In this document: one piece after another, positions 17,403-26,892 of the stretch
How positions within the stretch are numbered: position 1 is the stretch's first letter
Layout of the letters: each line of letters opens with the position of its first letter
DNA from: Streptomyces sp. SirexAA-E
GTDB lineage: Bacteria > Actinomycetota > Actinomycetes > Streptomycetales > Streptomycetaceae
Length of the DNA stretch: 64,000 nt
Assembly (NCBI RefSeq): GCF_000177195.2
Contig: NC_015953.1
Span: 2,852,001 to 2,916,000, forward strand
Reading direction: 5' to 3'
Program-made: the position numbers and the translations under genes
Notes under the pieces: model-generated
Databases searched by the model: none
What the model was told of the DNA's origin: nothing
The model's input: only the letters and a program-made list of their open reading frames with translations

Positions 17403-19808
17403 TCAGCCTCCGACGGCGTCGTTGACGCACCGCAGAACGGGCGCCCCGGCGAGCGCTTCCGGGTCCTCCAGAACCGCTCCCGTGACATGGAGGACGGCAC
17501 TCTCCCCGGGCAGCAGAGTGACGAGCATGTCGTCCACCTCCGCCGCCGCGTCCAGCCGGTCGGGGAAGAGCGCGAGGTCCCTCAGCAGCGTCCGCGCGGT
17601 CACCGTCACCCGGTATCCCGCAGCCGTTCCGTCACCCTGGGTGACCGTCACGTCGTACTCGGCCGACGGCAGCGCGAGCCGGGTGTCCTCCTCGTAGAAC
17701 TCCACCGACCGCACACCGTCCAGCTCGGCGACCAGCACCTCGCGGGTGCCGTCCGCCGGCACCGCGACGGACGCGGGCAGCGGTACCCGGGTGATGCCGC
17801 GGGCCGCCGTGGTGACCGCGGTCGCCTCCTCGGCCAGCACCGTGCCGTCCAGGCTCCGCCGGGTCAGCCGCAGGGTGCCCTCCCAGGGGCCGGAGGCGTC
17901 GTTGACGAGGTGCAGGGAGCCGTCGCGCACGACCATCAGCCGGTCCGCGTACACCCGGCGCAGCGCGTACCAGAGGGGCTTGCGGCGGCCGTCGCCGTCC
18001 ACGGCGGCCCAGGAGACCACCGGCCAGCAGTCGTTGAGCTGCCAGACGATCGCGCCCATGCAGTACGGGGTGTGCGAGCGGAAGTGGCGGATGCCGAAGG
18101 CCACGGCCCGGGCCTGGTTGAGCTGGGTGAGCCAGTGCCAGTCGTCGAAGTCCCCCGGCCGCGGGAGGTGGTCGCCCAGGCCGCGCAGCAGTTTGGCGTC
18201 GCCGTCCTCGGCCTTCTGGTGGTGGGCGAGCAGCGGGGCGTCCGGGGCGAGCGTGCCGCTGACGGCGCGGCGCAGGGTGGCGTAGGCGGGCGGCCCCTGG
18301 AAGCCGAACTCGGCGACGAAGCGGTGGGCGGTGTCGGCGTAGTGGCGGTAGTCGACCCGGTTCCACACGTCCCAGAGGTGGACCGTGCCCCGGGTGGGGT
18401 CCTGCGGGGGGAGCTCCGGGGAGCCGGAGTAGGGCGAGCCCGGCCAGTACGGGCGGGTGGGGTCCGTCTCGGCGCACAGGGCGGGCAGCAGCTCGTGGTA
18501 GTAGCCGTACCCCCAGGTGCGGCCGTCCAGTCGCTCCTGCCAGCCCCAGTCGGCGTGGCCCTCCAGGTTCTCGTTGTTGCCGCACCACAGGACCAGCGAG
18601 GGGTGCGGGGCGAGCCGGACGAGGTTCTCGCGGACCTCGGCGGTCACCTCGTCGTACAGCGGCTGCTCCTCCGGGTAGGCGGCGCAGGCGAAGGGGAAGT
18701 CCTGCCAGACCAGCAGCCCCTTCTCGTCGCAGAGTTCGTAGAAGTCGTCGCTCTCGTAGAGACCGCCGCCCCAGACGCGGATCAGGTTGGCGTTCGCGGC
18801 GAGGGCCTGGTCCAGGCGGTCGGAGAGTCGCCGCCGGGTGAGGCGGGCCGGGAAGCAGTCGTCCGGGATCCAGTTCACGCCTCGTACGAAGACCGGCTCG
18901 CCGTTGACGGAGATCCGGAACGCCTCGCGCTCCAGGGTGACGCCCCGGAAGCCGGTCCTGCCTCTCCAGGTGTCCTCACCGAGGTGGACGGTGACGTCGT
19001 ACAGGGGCTGCTCGCCGTGGCTGTGCGGCCACCAGACCTCGGCGTCGGGGACCGAGAGGGTGAACGAGAGGCGGTCCTCGTCCTGCGAGGCGATGAAGAC
19101 GGCGCACCTGCCGAGCGCCTCGACCGAGCCCGACACCGCCGCGCGGCCGTCGCGCTCCACGTCCAGGGTGACGGCCAGGCGCGGCACCCCGGCCTCGTCG
19201 AGGTCGCCCAGCACCTTGACGGAGGCGATGCGGTGGCCGCTCCAGGACTCCAGGGCGACCGGGCGCCAGATGCCGGAGGTGACCAGGGTCGGGCCCCAGT
19301 CCCAGCCGAAGTTGCAGGCCGCCTTGCGGATGAAGGCGTACGGCTCGGCGTACGCGCCCGGCCGGTCGCCCAGCCTCTCGCGCAGCGCCTCGGCGTAGGT
19401 GTACGGGGCGGTGAAGCGGACGTCGACGGTGTTGGTGCCCTCGCGCAGCAGCGGGCGGACCGGGTAGCGGTGGCTCCGGTGCTGGTTGGCGGTCGAGCCG
19501 ATCTCGGTGCCGTTGAGCAGGACGGTGGCGACGGTGTCGAGGCCGTCGAAGCACAGGTCGGTGGACGTGTGCCCGTCCTCGGTCCATTCGAAGGCGGTGC
19601 GGTAGGTCCAGTCGGTACGGCCGATCCAGCCGAGGCGTGTCTCGTTGTCGTCCACATAGGGGTCGTCGATCAGCCCGGCGGCCAGCAGGTCGGTGTGGAC
19701 GCAGCCGGGCACGGTCGCCGGGACGCCCTCGGCGGGGAGCTCCACGGGCACGGGGCCGTCGGCGACCAGGGTCCAGCCGTCGTGCAGGGGCAGGTGGCGA
19801 AGGCTCAC
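17403..19808 (-). CDS. glycoside hydrolase family 2 protein, beta-mannosidase
   Basis: An 801-residue family 2 glycosidase that removes beta-mannose from oligosaccharides. The sugar-binding and immunoglobulin-like domains fill the first 300 residues. The barrel follows with the acid/base Glu at E413 in WCGNNE and the nucleophile Glu at E500 in AEFGFQ, a pattern of mannosidases rather than galactosidases. No signal peptide is visible, so it acts on imported oligosaccharides. The start is the GTG at 19806-19808 with GGAAGGAA upstream. It is divergent from the ABC operon over 272 bp. Confidence 0.92.
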   Translation of the reverse strand: MSLRHLPLHDGWTLVADGPVPVELPAEGVPATVPGCVHTDLLAAGLIDDPYVDDNETRLGWIGRTDWTYRTAFEWTEDGHTSTDLCFDGLDTVATVLLNGTEIGSTANQHRSHRYPVRPLLREGTNTVDVRFTAPYTYAEALRERLGDRPGAYAEPYAFIRKAACNFGWDWGPTLVTSGIWRPVALESWSGHRIASVKVLGDLDEAGVPRLAVTLDVERDGRAAVSGSVEALGRCAVFIASQDEDRLSFTLSVPDAEVWWPHSHGEQPLYDVTVHLGEDTWRGRTGFRGVTLEREAFRISVNGEPVFVRGVNWIPDDCFPARLTRRRLSDRLDQALAANANLIRVWGGGLYESDDFYELCDEKGLLVWQDFPFACAAYPEEQPLYDEVTAEVRENLVRLAPHPSLVLWCGNNENLEGHADWGWQERLDGRTWGYGYYHELLPALCAETDPTRPYWPGSPYSGSPELPPQDPTRGTVHLWDVWNRVDYRHYADTAHRFVAEFGFQGPPAYATLRRAVSGTLAPDAPLLAHHQKAEDGDAKLLRGLGDHLPRPGDFDDWHWLTQLNQARAVAFGIRHFRSHTPYCMGAIVWQLNDCWPVVSWAAVDGDGRRKPLWYALRRVYADRLMVVRDGSLHLVNDASGPWEGTLRLTRRSLDGTVLAEEATAVTTAARGITRVPLPASVAVPADGTREVLVAELDGVRSVEFYEEDTRLALPSAEYDVTVTQGDGTAAGYRVTVTARTLLRDLALFPDRLDAAAEVDDMLVTLLPGESAVLHVTGAVLEDPEALAGAPVLRCVNDAVGG

Positions 19809-20080
19809 GTGAGGTTCCTTCCGCGGGCGGGGAGCTGGGCGCGGGCGACGAAGCGGTCCGGCTCGGTCGCCCGGTCGAAGGCCGCCCGACAGGCTCCGAG
19901 GAGGGCGCACTCAGGGTCGGTGTCATACCCGAGGAGTACGCCGCACCCCTGGCGGTGCGACTCAAGAGGGCCCCGGGAACGGGTACGGGGACTGACGACC
20001 GGGTGGGAAACGGACGGGACGATGGAGTGGTTCCCGAACGGGCCACGCAGCGCCCGGAGCCTTCCGACCCAGGAGACCCT

Positions 20081-20848
20081 GTGACCACCACCACCGTCCA
20101 CCGCACCACCGCGGTCGCCGCCCGAGCCACGGAGCTGTCGAAGGTCTACGGCCAGGGTGAGACCCAGGTGGTCGCCCTGGACCGGGTGACCGTGGACTTC
20201 CCCCAGGGCGAGTTCACCGCGATCATGGGCCCGTCCGGCTCCGGCAAGTCCACGCTGATGCACTGCGTGGCCGGGCTCGACAGCTTCAGCAGCGGCTCGG
20301 TCCGCATCGGTGACACCGAGCTCGGGACGCTGAAGGACAAGCAGCTCACGCAGTTGCGCCGGGACAAGATCGGCTTCATCTTCCAGGCGTTCAACCTGCT
20401 GCCGACCCTGACGGCGATGGAGAACATCACCCTGCCCATGGACATCGCCGGCCGTAAGCCGGACGCCGCGTGGCTGCAGAAGGTCATCGACATGGTGGGT
20501 CTGTCCGAGCGCCTCAAGCACCGCCCGACCGAACTCTCCGGCGGCCAGCAGCAGCGCGTGGCCGTGGCCCGCGCCCTGGCCTCCCAGCCGGAGATCATCT
20601 TCGGTGACGAGCCGACCGGGAACCTCGACTCCCGCTCCGGCGCCGAGGTACTCGGCTTCCTGCGCAACTCGGTGCGCGAGCTGGGCCAGACCGTGGTGAT
20701 GGTGACCCACGACGCCGTCGCCGCCTCCTACGCGGACCGTGTGATCTTCCTGGCGGACGGCGCGGTCGTCGACCAGATGATCCGCCCCACCGCCGACGGG
20801 GTCTTCGACCGGATGAAGGCGTTCGACGCGAAGGGCCGCACCAGCTGA
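20081..20848 (+). CDS. MacB-type ABC transporter ATP-binding protein
   Basis: A 255-residue ABC ATPase of the MacB/LolD type. It shows Walker A GPSGSGKST, the Q-loop with FQAFNLLPTL, signature LSGGQQQRVA, and Walker B IIFGDEPTG. It works with the permease that begins 57 bp later to export or extract a substrate at the membrane. The start is GTG 20081 behind AGGAGA. The last residues, FDAKGRTS, nearly equal those of the second ATPase in the window (51808-52596). Confidence 0.96.
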   Translation: MTTTTVHRTTAVAARATELSKVYGQGETQVVALDRVTVDFPQGEFTAIMGPSGSGKSTLMHCVAGLDSFSSGSVRIGDTELGTLKDKQLTQLRRDKIGFIFQAFNLLPTLTAMENITLPMDIAGRKPDAAWLQKVIDMVGLSERLKHRPTELSGGQQQRVAVARALASQPEIIFGDEPTGNLDSRSGAEVLGFLRNSVRELGQTVVMVTHDAVAASYADRVIFLADGAVVDQMIRPTADGVFDRMKAFDAKGRTS

Positions 20849-20905
20849 CCGGCCGGCCGGTGACCCTCCCCTCCGTCCCCCGAACACCTCCCAGGAATTG
20901 ACGAC

Positions 20906-23434
20906 ATGCTCCGTACCGCTGTGCGCAACGTTCTCGCGCACAAGGCCAGGCTGCTGATGACCGTGCTCGCCGTGATGCTCGGCGTCGCCTTCGTCTCCGG
21001 CACCCTGGTCTTCACCGACACCCTCGGCAACGCCTTCCGCAACCAGTCCAAGAAGAGCTACGACCAGGTGGCCGTCGCCGTGACGACCTGGGCCGAGAGG
21101 GGCGACGAGGAGACCGCCGCCATCGACCGGTCCACCCTGAAGAAGATCCAGGACCTGGACGGCGTCGCCGACGCCACCGGCCGGGTCTCCGGCTTCGCCG
21201 GTGTGGCCGACCCGGACGGCAAGCTCATCGGCAACGGCTGGTCCAACACCGGTGCCAACTTCGCGCCCGGCGCCGACGGCAAGGACCGCCAGTACACGTT
21301 CACCGACGGCGGCGGGCCGGCCGAGGCCGGCCAGGTCGCCCTCGACCGGGAGACCGCGGCCAAGGGCAGCTACCGCGTCGGTGACCCGGTCCGGGTCGCC
21401 ACCAACGGGCCGGTGAAGGAGTTCACCCTCTCCGGTGTCTTCACCACCGAGGACGGCGCGGTCAACGCGGGCGGCAGCCTGGTCCTCTTCGACACCGAGA
21501 CCGCCCAGCAGCTCTTCCTGCGCCCCGGTGAGTTCAAGGACGTCACCGTCACCGCCGAGCCCGGCACCTCCGACCAGCAACTGCTGGACGCCGTGACGCC
21601 CCTGCTGCCCGAGGACGCCACGGCCCGGACGGGAGCGGCGCTCGCCAAGGAGGAGGCCCGGCAGACCGAGGCGGGGCTCAAGGGCCTGAACACGATCCTG
21701 CTGGTCTTCGCCGGCATCGCGCTCTTCGTCGGCGTCTTCCTGATCGCCAACACCTTCACCATGCTGGTCGCCCAGCGCACCCGGGAACTCGCCCTGATGC
21801 GCGCCGTCGGCGCCTCACGGCGGCAGGTCAAGTGGGCCGTCCTGATGGAGGCCGCTGTGGTCGGCCTGATCGCCTCGGTGATCGGCTTCGCCCTCGGCGT
21901 GGGCCTCGCCACCGTACTGCGCTCCGCGATGGGCGCGTTCGGCGGGAAGATCCCGGCCGGGCCGCTGATCGTCTCCCCCACCGCGGTCGTCTCCGCGTTC
22001 GCCGTCGGCGTGCTGATCACCGTGCTCGCCGCCTGGCTGCCGGCCCGCCGCGCCGCCAAGATCCCGCCGGTGGCCGCGATGAGCAGCGTCCACGCGGTGG
22101 CCACCGTCAAGTCGCTGGTCGTGCGCAACTCGATCGGCGGGGCGCTCACCCTGTTCGGCGCCGCGGCGATCGTGGCGGGTGCCGTGCAGGGCTCGGAGAG
22201 CGGCCGGTGGCTCATCGGGGCCGGCGCGTTCCTGGCGCTGATCGGTGTCATCGTGCTGATCCCGCTGCTCTCGCGGCCGGTGATCGCCCTCGTACGCCCG
22301 CTGCTGCGCAAGCTGTTCGGGGTCTCCGGCAAGCTGGCCGCCCAGAACGCGGTCCGCAACCCGCGGCGCACCGGGGCCACCGCCTCCGCCCTGGCGATCG
22401 GGCTCACCCTGGTCACGGGCATCTCGGTGCTGGGTGTCTCGCTGGGCCAGGCCGTCGACAAGATGACGACGGACAACATCAAGGCCGACTACATGGTCTC
22501 GATGGCCAGCGGCCGCCCGCTCGACGAGTCGGCACTGACGGCCCTGGAGAAGGCGGACGGCGTCACCGCCGTCTCCCCCCAGCAGGCCACCTGGCTCACG
22601 GTGGACGGCGAGGGCGTCTCGACCTCCGCGGTCACTCCGGGCGACGTCGAGAAGGTCTTCACGCTGAAGACGGTCTCCGGCTCCCTGGCCTCCCTGGGCG
22701 ACGGCGCGATCGCCGTCGACGCGGAGACCGCGACGGCGCACGGCTGGAAGAGCGGGGACAGCGTCCCGGTCGAGTTCGGGGACGAGAAGACGGAGACCCT
22801 GAAGGTCGGCGCGGTCTACGAGGGCAACGAGCTCCTGTCCTCGGTCCTGATCTCCAAGGCCACCAACGACCCGCACGAGGACTCCCCCGGCATCCAGGAC
22901 GTCTGGCTGACCATGGACGGCGGCCAGTCGAACGCCAACGAGCAGGCTCTGGTCGACGCGCTCGGCGACAACCCGGCGATGAGCATCATGGACCGTCAGG
23001 GCATCCGGGACGCGTTCGGCGGCTTCGTGAACACGGCGCTGAACATCATGTACGCGCTGCTGGCGATGGCCCTGGTCATCGCGGTCCTCGGTGTCGTGAA
23101 CACCCTGGCGATGTCGGTGTTCGAGCGCCAGCAGGAGATCGGGATGCTGCGGGCGATCGGCCTGGACCGGCGCCGGGTCAAGCGCATGATCCGGCTGGAG
23201 GCCGTGGTCATCTCGCTCTTCGGAGCGGTGGTCGGTGTGGCCCTGGGCATGTTCCTGGGCTGGGCGATCGGCGAGAGCCTCTCCTCCGACGTGCCGGGGT
23301 ACGCCCTGGTCGTCCCGTGGGACCGGCTCGCGGTCTTCCTGGTCCTGGCGGGGCTGGTGGGGGTGCTGGCCTCGCTGTGGCCGGCCCGCAGCGGCGCGAA
23401 GCTGAACATGCTGACGGCCATCAAGACGGAATGA
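20906..23434 (+). CDS. MacB/FtsX-type ABC transporter permease
   Basis: An 842-residue permease. An N-terminal membrane helix and a large extracytoplasmic MacB-like core (about residues 40-250) are followed by three helices of the first FtsX domain. More helices, a second extracytoplasmic region and a final FtsX domain at about residues 720-842 complete it. This duplicated FtsX layout is typical of actinobacterial pairs. The cognate ATPase is directly upstream. The substrate is unknown. Confidence 0.93.
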   Translation: MLRTAVRNVLAHKARLLMTVLAVMLGVAFVSGTLVFTDTLGNAFRNQSKKSYDQVAVAVTTWAERGDEETAAIDRSTLKKIQDLDGVADATGRVSGFAGVADPDGKLIGNGWSNTGANFAPGADGKDRQYTFTDGGGPAEAGQVALDRETAAKGSYRVGDPVRVATNGPVKEFTLSGVFTTEDGAVNAGGSLVLFDTETAQQLFLRPGEFKDVTVTAEPGTSDQQLLDAVTPLLPEDATARTGAALAKEEARQTEAGLKGLNTILLVFAGIALFVGVFLIANTFTMLVAQRTRELALMRAVGASRRQVKWAVLMEAAVVGLIASVIGFALGVGLATVLRSAMGAFGGKIPAGPLIVSPTAVVSAFAVGVLITVLAAWLPARRAAKIPPVAAMSSVHAVATVKSLVVRNSIGGALTLFGAAAIVAGAVQGSESGRWLIGAGAFLALIGVIVLIPLLSRPVIALVRPLLRKLFGVSGKLAAQNAVRNPRRTGATASALAIGLTLVTGISVLGVSLGQAVDKMTTDNIKADYMVSMASGRPLDESALTALEKADGVTAVSPQQATWLTVDGEGVSTSAVTPGDVEKVFTLKTVSGSLASLGDGAIAVDAETATAHGWKSGDSVPVEFGDEKTETLKVGAVYEGNELLSSVLISKATNDPHEDSPGIQDVWLTMDGGQSNANEQALVDALGDNPAMSIMDRQGIRDAFGGFVNTALNIMYALLAMALVIAVLGVVNTLAMSVFERQQEIGMLRAIGLDRRRVKRMIRLEAVVISLFGAVVGVALGMFLGWAIGESLSSDVPGYALVVPWDRLAVFLVLAGLVGVLASLWPARSGAKLNMLTAIKTE

Positions 23435-23447
23435 CCGGCGGCGTGCG

Positions 23448-23481
23448 CGAGGGCCGGTACCCCGCGGGGTACCGGCCCTCG
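23448..23481. terminator. 34-nt perfect palindrome between convergent genes
   Basis: CGAGGGCCGGTACCCCG and its exact reverse complement form a 17-bp arm palindrome with no spacer. It lies just after the ABC permease stop and before the end of the convergent methyltransferase gene, so it is probably a bidirectional terminator. Confidence 0.75.
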
Positions 23482-23530
23482 TGTCGTTCCCGGACCGGCT
23501 CGTGCGTTCGAGGGCCGGTCCGGACCGGTC

Positions 23531-24835
23531 TCAGTCCGCCGCCGAGGCCGTCCAGGCGCGGGAGCGCAGCGGCATACCGGTACGGCCGCCGTCCTGCGGT
23601 CTGACCGCGAGGACCTGGTTGACGCCGATCTTGTTGTGCTCGAAGGAGAGCGCGGAGGCGGCCATGTACAACCGCCAGACCCGTGCGCGTCCGGGCGAGG
23701 TGGCCCGGACCGCCTCCTCCCAGTGCTTCTCCAGGTTGGCGACCCACCGCCGCAGCGTCAGGGCGTAGTGCTCGCGGATCGCCTCGACGTCCCGGGCCTC
23801 GAAGCCGGCCTCCTCCAGGGTGGCCAACGTGCGGCCGACCGGGGCGAGTTCGCCGTCGGGGAAGACGTAGGCGTCGATGAACTCGTCGATCCGGTAGGCC
23901 GACTCGTCCTTCTCGGGGCGGCGGGCGATCTGGTGGTTGAGCAGCCGGCCGCCGGGCCTCAGGAGCGCGTAGAGGTCGTCGGCGTACTCGCGGAAGCGGA
24001 CCGAGCCGACGTGTTCGGCCATCCCGATGGAGGAGATCGCGTCGTACGGGCCGTCGCGCACGTCCCGGTAGTCCTGGACCCGGATCTCGATGCGGTCGGT
24101 CAGGCCCTCCTCGGCGATGCGCTTGCGGGCGAAGGCGGCCTGCTCGGTGGAGAGGGTGACGCCGGTGACCTGGGCGCCGTATTCGCGGGCGGCGTGGATG
24201 GCCATCGAGCCCCAGCCGCAGCCGACGTCCAGCAGGCGGTCGCCCTCCTTCAGGGCCAGCTTGCGGCAGACCAGGTCGAGCTTGTCGCGCTGCGCCTCCT
24301 CCAAGGTGGAACCTTCCTGCCAGTAGGCGCAGGAATAGACCATGGACGGGCCGAGGACCATCGCGTAGAAGTCGTTGCCCACGTCGTAGTGGTGGCTGAT
24401 GGCTTCCTTGTCCCGGCGCTTGGTGTGCAGGGCACCGGTGCGGCGGCGGACCTCCTCGGCGGGCGGAGGCGGTGGCGGCCAGGGCCCGGCCAGCTGGACC
24501 AGCCCCTTGGCGAACGCCCGTACCCTCGGGTCGCGGACCGGGTGGGGCGAGTCCTTCGCGTCGGCACCGCGCTCCCAGAGCAGCGAGGCCAGGGCGTCCA
24601 GGGCCGCGTACAGGTCGCCGTCGATGTCGATCTCACCGGCCACCCAGGCGCGGGCCAGGCCCAGTTCGCCGGGCTTCCAGAGCAGCCGGCGCAGGGCGCG
24701 GCGGTGGCGCAGGACGAGCACGGGAGCGCCCGGGGGGCCGGATTCGCTGCCGTCCCAGGCCCGGATCCGGACCGGCAGGGGTTCCCCCAGCAACTCCTCG
24801 GCGAGAGCGGTCAGCCGCGACGCGGCGTCTGCCAT
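23531..24835 (-). CDS. cyclopropane-fatty-acyl-phospholipid synthase-like SAM methyltransferase
   Basis: A 434-residue SAM-dependent enzyme of the CFA synthase/mycolic-acid methyltransferase family. An N-terminal SCP2-like or helical region (about residues 1-130) is followed by ISHHYDVGNDFY, SAM motif I LLDVGCGWGSMAIHAA, and the DAISSIGMAEHVG block that ends in the conserved acidic site. It should methylenate unsaturated lipid acyl chains at the membrane. The start is the ATG at 24833-24835 with GGAGGTG upstream. Confidence 0.92.
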   Translation of the reverse strand: MADAASRLTALAEELLGEPLPVRIRAWDGSESGPPGAPVLVLRHRRALRRLLWKPGELGLARAWVAGEIDIDGDLYAALDALASLLWERGADAKDSPHPVRDPRVRAFAKGLVQLAGPWPPPPPPAEEVRRRTGALHTKRRDKEAISHHYDVGNDFYAMVLGPSMVYSCAYWQEGSTLEEAQRDKLDLVCRKLALKEGDRLLDVGCGWGSMAIHAAREYGAQVTGVTLSTEQAAFARKRIAEEGLTDRIEIRVQDYRDVRDGPYDAISSIGMAEHVGSVRFREYADDLYALLRPGGRLLNHQIARRPEKDESAYRIDEFIDAYVFPDGELAPVGRTLATLEEAGFEARDVEAIREHYALTLRRWVANLEKHWEEAVRATSPGRARVWRLYMAASALSFEHNKIGVNQVLAVRPQDGGRTGMPLRSRAWTASAAD

Positions 24836-25072
24836 GGCGCACACCTCCGTGGTGGTGTTTCCCAACGTGCCTAAATTCGCATAAACATGCCCAAAACGTC
24901 GCCGCGACACCTCGGCGCCCCGGCGAGCCGCATCCAGCACAACGCCATCCTGCCCACGTGCCATCCCGCCGGCACGCAACGGAACGGCAAAATAGCTGCA
25001 CTCACCACTTATTTCGACGGCGGAATGCGCGGTTCCGGAGCGTGCCCCGGAAGGACACCGCCCCGGGCACGC
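24836..25072. other. intergenic region upstream of the methyltransferase gene
   Basis: I see no gene here. On the minus strand a weak promoter, TTTTGG, 17 bp, TAGGCA, may drive the methyltransferase gene. The first 60 bases upstream of that gene are AT-rich for this genome. Confidence 0.35.
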
Positions 25073-25114
25073 CGAAGGGGCCGTCCGCACCACGGATGGC
25101 GGACGGCCCCTTCG
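25073..25114 (-). terminator. terminator beyond the ndh gene
   Basis: A 16-bp perfect stem, CGAAGGGGCCGTCCGC (25073-25088) and its complement at 25099-25114, with a 10-base loop. It lies about 85 bp after the ndh stop and after two smaller tandem hairpins. Confidence 0.75.
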
Positions 25115-25142
25115 ACGCTTACGGGTACCACGGGCGGCGTTT

Positions 25143-25188
25143 GGACCGGAAGGGATCCGGTCCCTCCGGACCGGAAGGGATCCGGTCC
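25143..25188. repeat. two tandem 21-bp hairpin units after ndh
   Basis: Two exact copies of a 21-bp unit (25143-25163 and 25168-25188, 4 bp apart). Each copy is itself a hairpin, GGACCGGA-AGGGA-TCCGGTCC, with an 8-bp stem. They sit directly after the ndh stop codon, in front of a stronger terminator. Confidence 0.75.
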
Positions 25189-25199
25189 GGACGCCTGGG

Positions 25200-26585
25200 T
25201 CAGGAGGCCTTGGCCTTCTCGCCCTCGGGCTTGGCGGCGGCCGGCGGCGGGCTCGGCTTGGCGGCCTCGTAGAACTCCTCGCGGGGCGTCTCCATGGCGC
25301 CGAGCGAGACGACCTCGCGCTTGAGGAACATCCCCAGCGTCCAGTCGGCGAAGATCCGGATCTTGCGGTTCCAGGTGGGCATCGCCATGCCGTGGTAACC
25401 ACGGTGCATGTACCAGGCGAGGCGGCCCTTGACCTTGATCTTCATCTTGCCGACGACGATCATCGCGACGCCCTTGTGCAGGCCGAGACCGGCGACCGCA
25501 CCCTTGTTGGCGTGGCTGTACTCCTTCTGCGGGAAGCCCCGCATGCCGGAGATGACGTTGTCACCGAGGACCTTGGCCTGACGCAGCGCGTGCTGGGCGT
25601 TCGGCGGGCACCAGGCGTTGGGGTTGCCGGCCCGGCGGCCGACCATGTCCGGGACCTGGGCGTTGTCGCCGGCGGCCCAGATGTAGTCGGTGCCCTGCAC
25701 CTGGAGCTTCTCGGAGGTGTCCACGTGACCGCGGGGGCCGAGCGGCAGACCGAAGCGGGCCAGCGCCGGGTTCGGCTTCACGCCGGCCGTCCACACGATG
25801 GTGTCGGAGTCGACCTCGAGGCCGTTCTTGAGCACCACGTGACCGTCGACGCAGGAGTCCATGGAGGTGGAGAGGTAGACCTCCACGCCACGGCTCTCCA
25901 GGTGCTCCTTGCCGTAGGCGCCCAGCTTCGGGCCGACCTCGGGAAGGATCTTGTCGGCGGCGTCGACCAGGATGAAGCGCATGTCCTCGCGCTTCACGCT
26001 GGAGTAGTACTTGGCCGCGTCGCGGGCCATGTCCTCGACCTCACCGATGGTCTCGGCACCTGCGAAGCCACCGCCCACGAAGACGAAGGTCAGCGCCTTG
26101 CGGCGGACTTCCTCGTCGGTCGTCGAGTCGGCCTTGTCCAGCTGCTCGAGGACGTGGTTGCGCAGACCGATGGACTCCTCGATGCCCTTCATGCCGATGC
26201 CCTGCTCGGCGAGGCCGGGGATCGGGAAGGTGCGGGAGACCGCGCCCATCGCGATGACCAGGTAGTCGAAGGGCAGCTCGTACGCCTCGCCGACGAGCGG
26301 CGCGACGGTGGCGACCTTGCGGTCCTGGTCGATGGTCGTGACGCGGCCGGTGAGGACCTCGGCCTTCGGCAGGACGCGTCGCAGCGGGACGACGACATGC
26401 CGAGGCGAGATGCTGCCGGCAGCAGCTTCGGGGAGGAAGGGCTGGTACGTCATGTACGAGCGAGGGTCGACGACCGTGACGGTCGCCTCCCCGTACCGCA
26501 TCTTCTTCAGAATGCGACGAGCTGCGTACAGGCCTACGTACCCACCGCCTACAACGAGGATCCTGGGACGCTCCGTGGTGCTCAT
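25200..26585 (-). CDS. ndh: type II NADH dehydrogenase (NAD(P)/FAD-dependent oxidoreductase)
   Basis: A 461-residue membrane-associated flavoenzyme that passes electrons from NADH to menaquinone without pumping protons. It shows the FAD dinucleotide fold VVGGGYVGLYAARR near residues 10-24, the NAD-binding VFVGGGFAGAET near 170, and IWAAGDNAQVPD in the FAD ribityl segment. The C-terminal ~60 residues are basic and hydrophobic, as expected for peripheral membrane binding, and end in a proline- and alanine-rich tail. The start is ATG 26583-26585. Two Rex-like operators lie upstream, consistent with NADH/NAD+ control. Confidence 0.93.
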   Translation of the reverse strand: MSTTERPRILVVGGGYVGLYAARRILKKMRYGEATVTVVDPRSYMTYQPFLPEAAAGSISPRHVVVPLRRVLPKAEVLTGRVTTIDQDRKVATVAPLVGEAYELPFDYLVIAMGAVSRTFPIPGLAEQGIGMKGIEESIGLRNHVLEQLDKADSTTDEEVRRKALTFVFVGGGFAGAETIGEVEDMARDAAKYYSSVKREDMRFILVDAADKILPEVGPKLGAYGKEHLESRGVEVYLSTSMDSCVDGHVVLKNGLEVDSDTIVWTAGVKPNPALARFGLPLGPRGHVDTSEKLQVQGTDYIWAAGDNAQVPDMVGRRAGNPNAWCPPNAQHALRQAKVLGDNVISGMRGFPQKEYSHANKGAVAGLGLHKGVAMIVVGKMKIKVKGRLAWYMHRGYHGMAMPTWNRKIRIFADWTLGMFLKREVVSLGAMETPREEFYEAAKPSPPPAAAKPEGEKAKAS

Positions 26586-26619
26586 GCCATCGAGTATCCA
26601 CCCCCCTCGGAGGCGGGGC

Positions 26620-26637
26620 TCGTGAGCCCCTTCACAA
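26620..26637. promoter_or_regulatory. Rex-type operator upstream of ndh (proximal)
   Basis: TCGTGAGCCCCTTCACAA agrees with the Streptomyces Rex operator pattern TTGTGAACGCGTTCACAA at 14 of 18 positions, with both GTGA and TTCAC cores intact. It lies 35 bp upstream of the ndh start, overlapping a possible -10 TACCTT on the minus strand. Rex represses when NADH is low, so ndh would be induced at high NADH. Confidence 0.7.
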
Positions 26638-26892
26638 GGTAGGGGCCACCCTCTGCTACACTTCGCCGCCCACGTGACCCAGGTCATGACTCCACCGGGG
26701 AACCATGGCGCCCCGGCGAACGTTGGGCACCACCTGTGAGCTGGCCCTTGAGCCGCCGGGACGGATGAACCGGGCGCCCGGGACACACACGCGCCACACC
26801 CGTGAAACCTTCTCGCAGCACCGGCGCGCACCCTCAGGCAGGACCCGGGCGGCCCCTCGGGGGCAGAACTTCGCCCAGAGGGGCCGAATCTC

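Noticed and set aside
17487..20084. An 865-codon open frame on the plus strand
   Set aside because: It mirrors the beta-mannosidase gene on the other strand and has no ribosome site or recognisable domain.
25396..25398. TAA/TTA triplets in ndh, eno, the HNH gene and others, as possible extra TTA codons
   Set aside because: Read in the gene frames they fall across GG-TTAC (Gly-Tyr) or similar and are not leucine codons.
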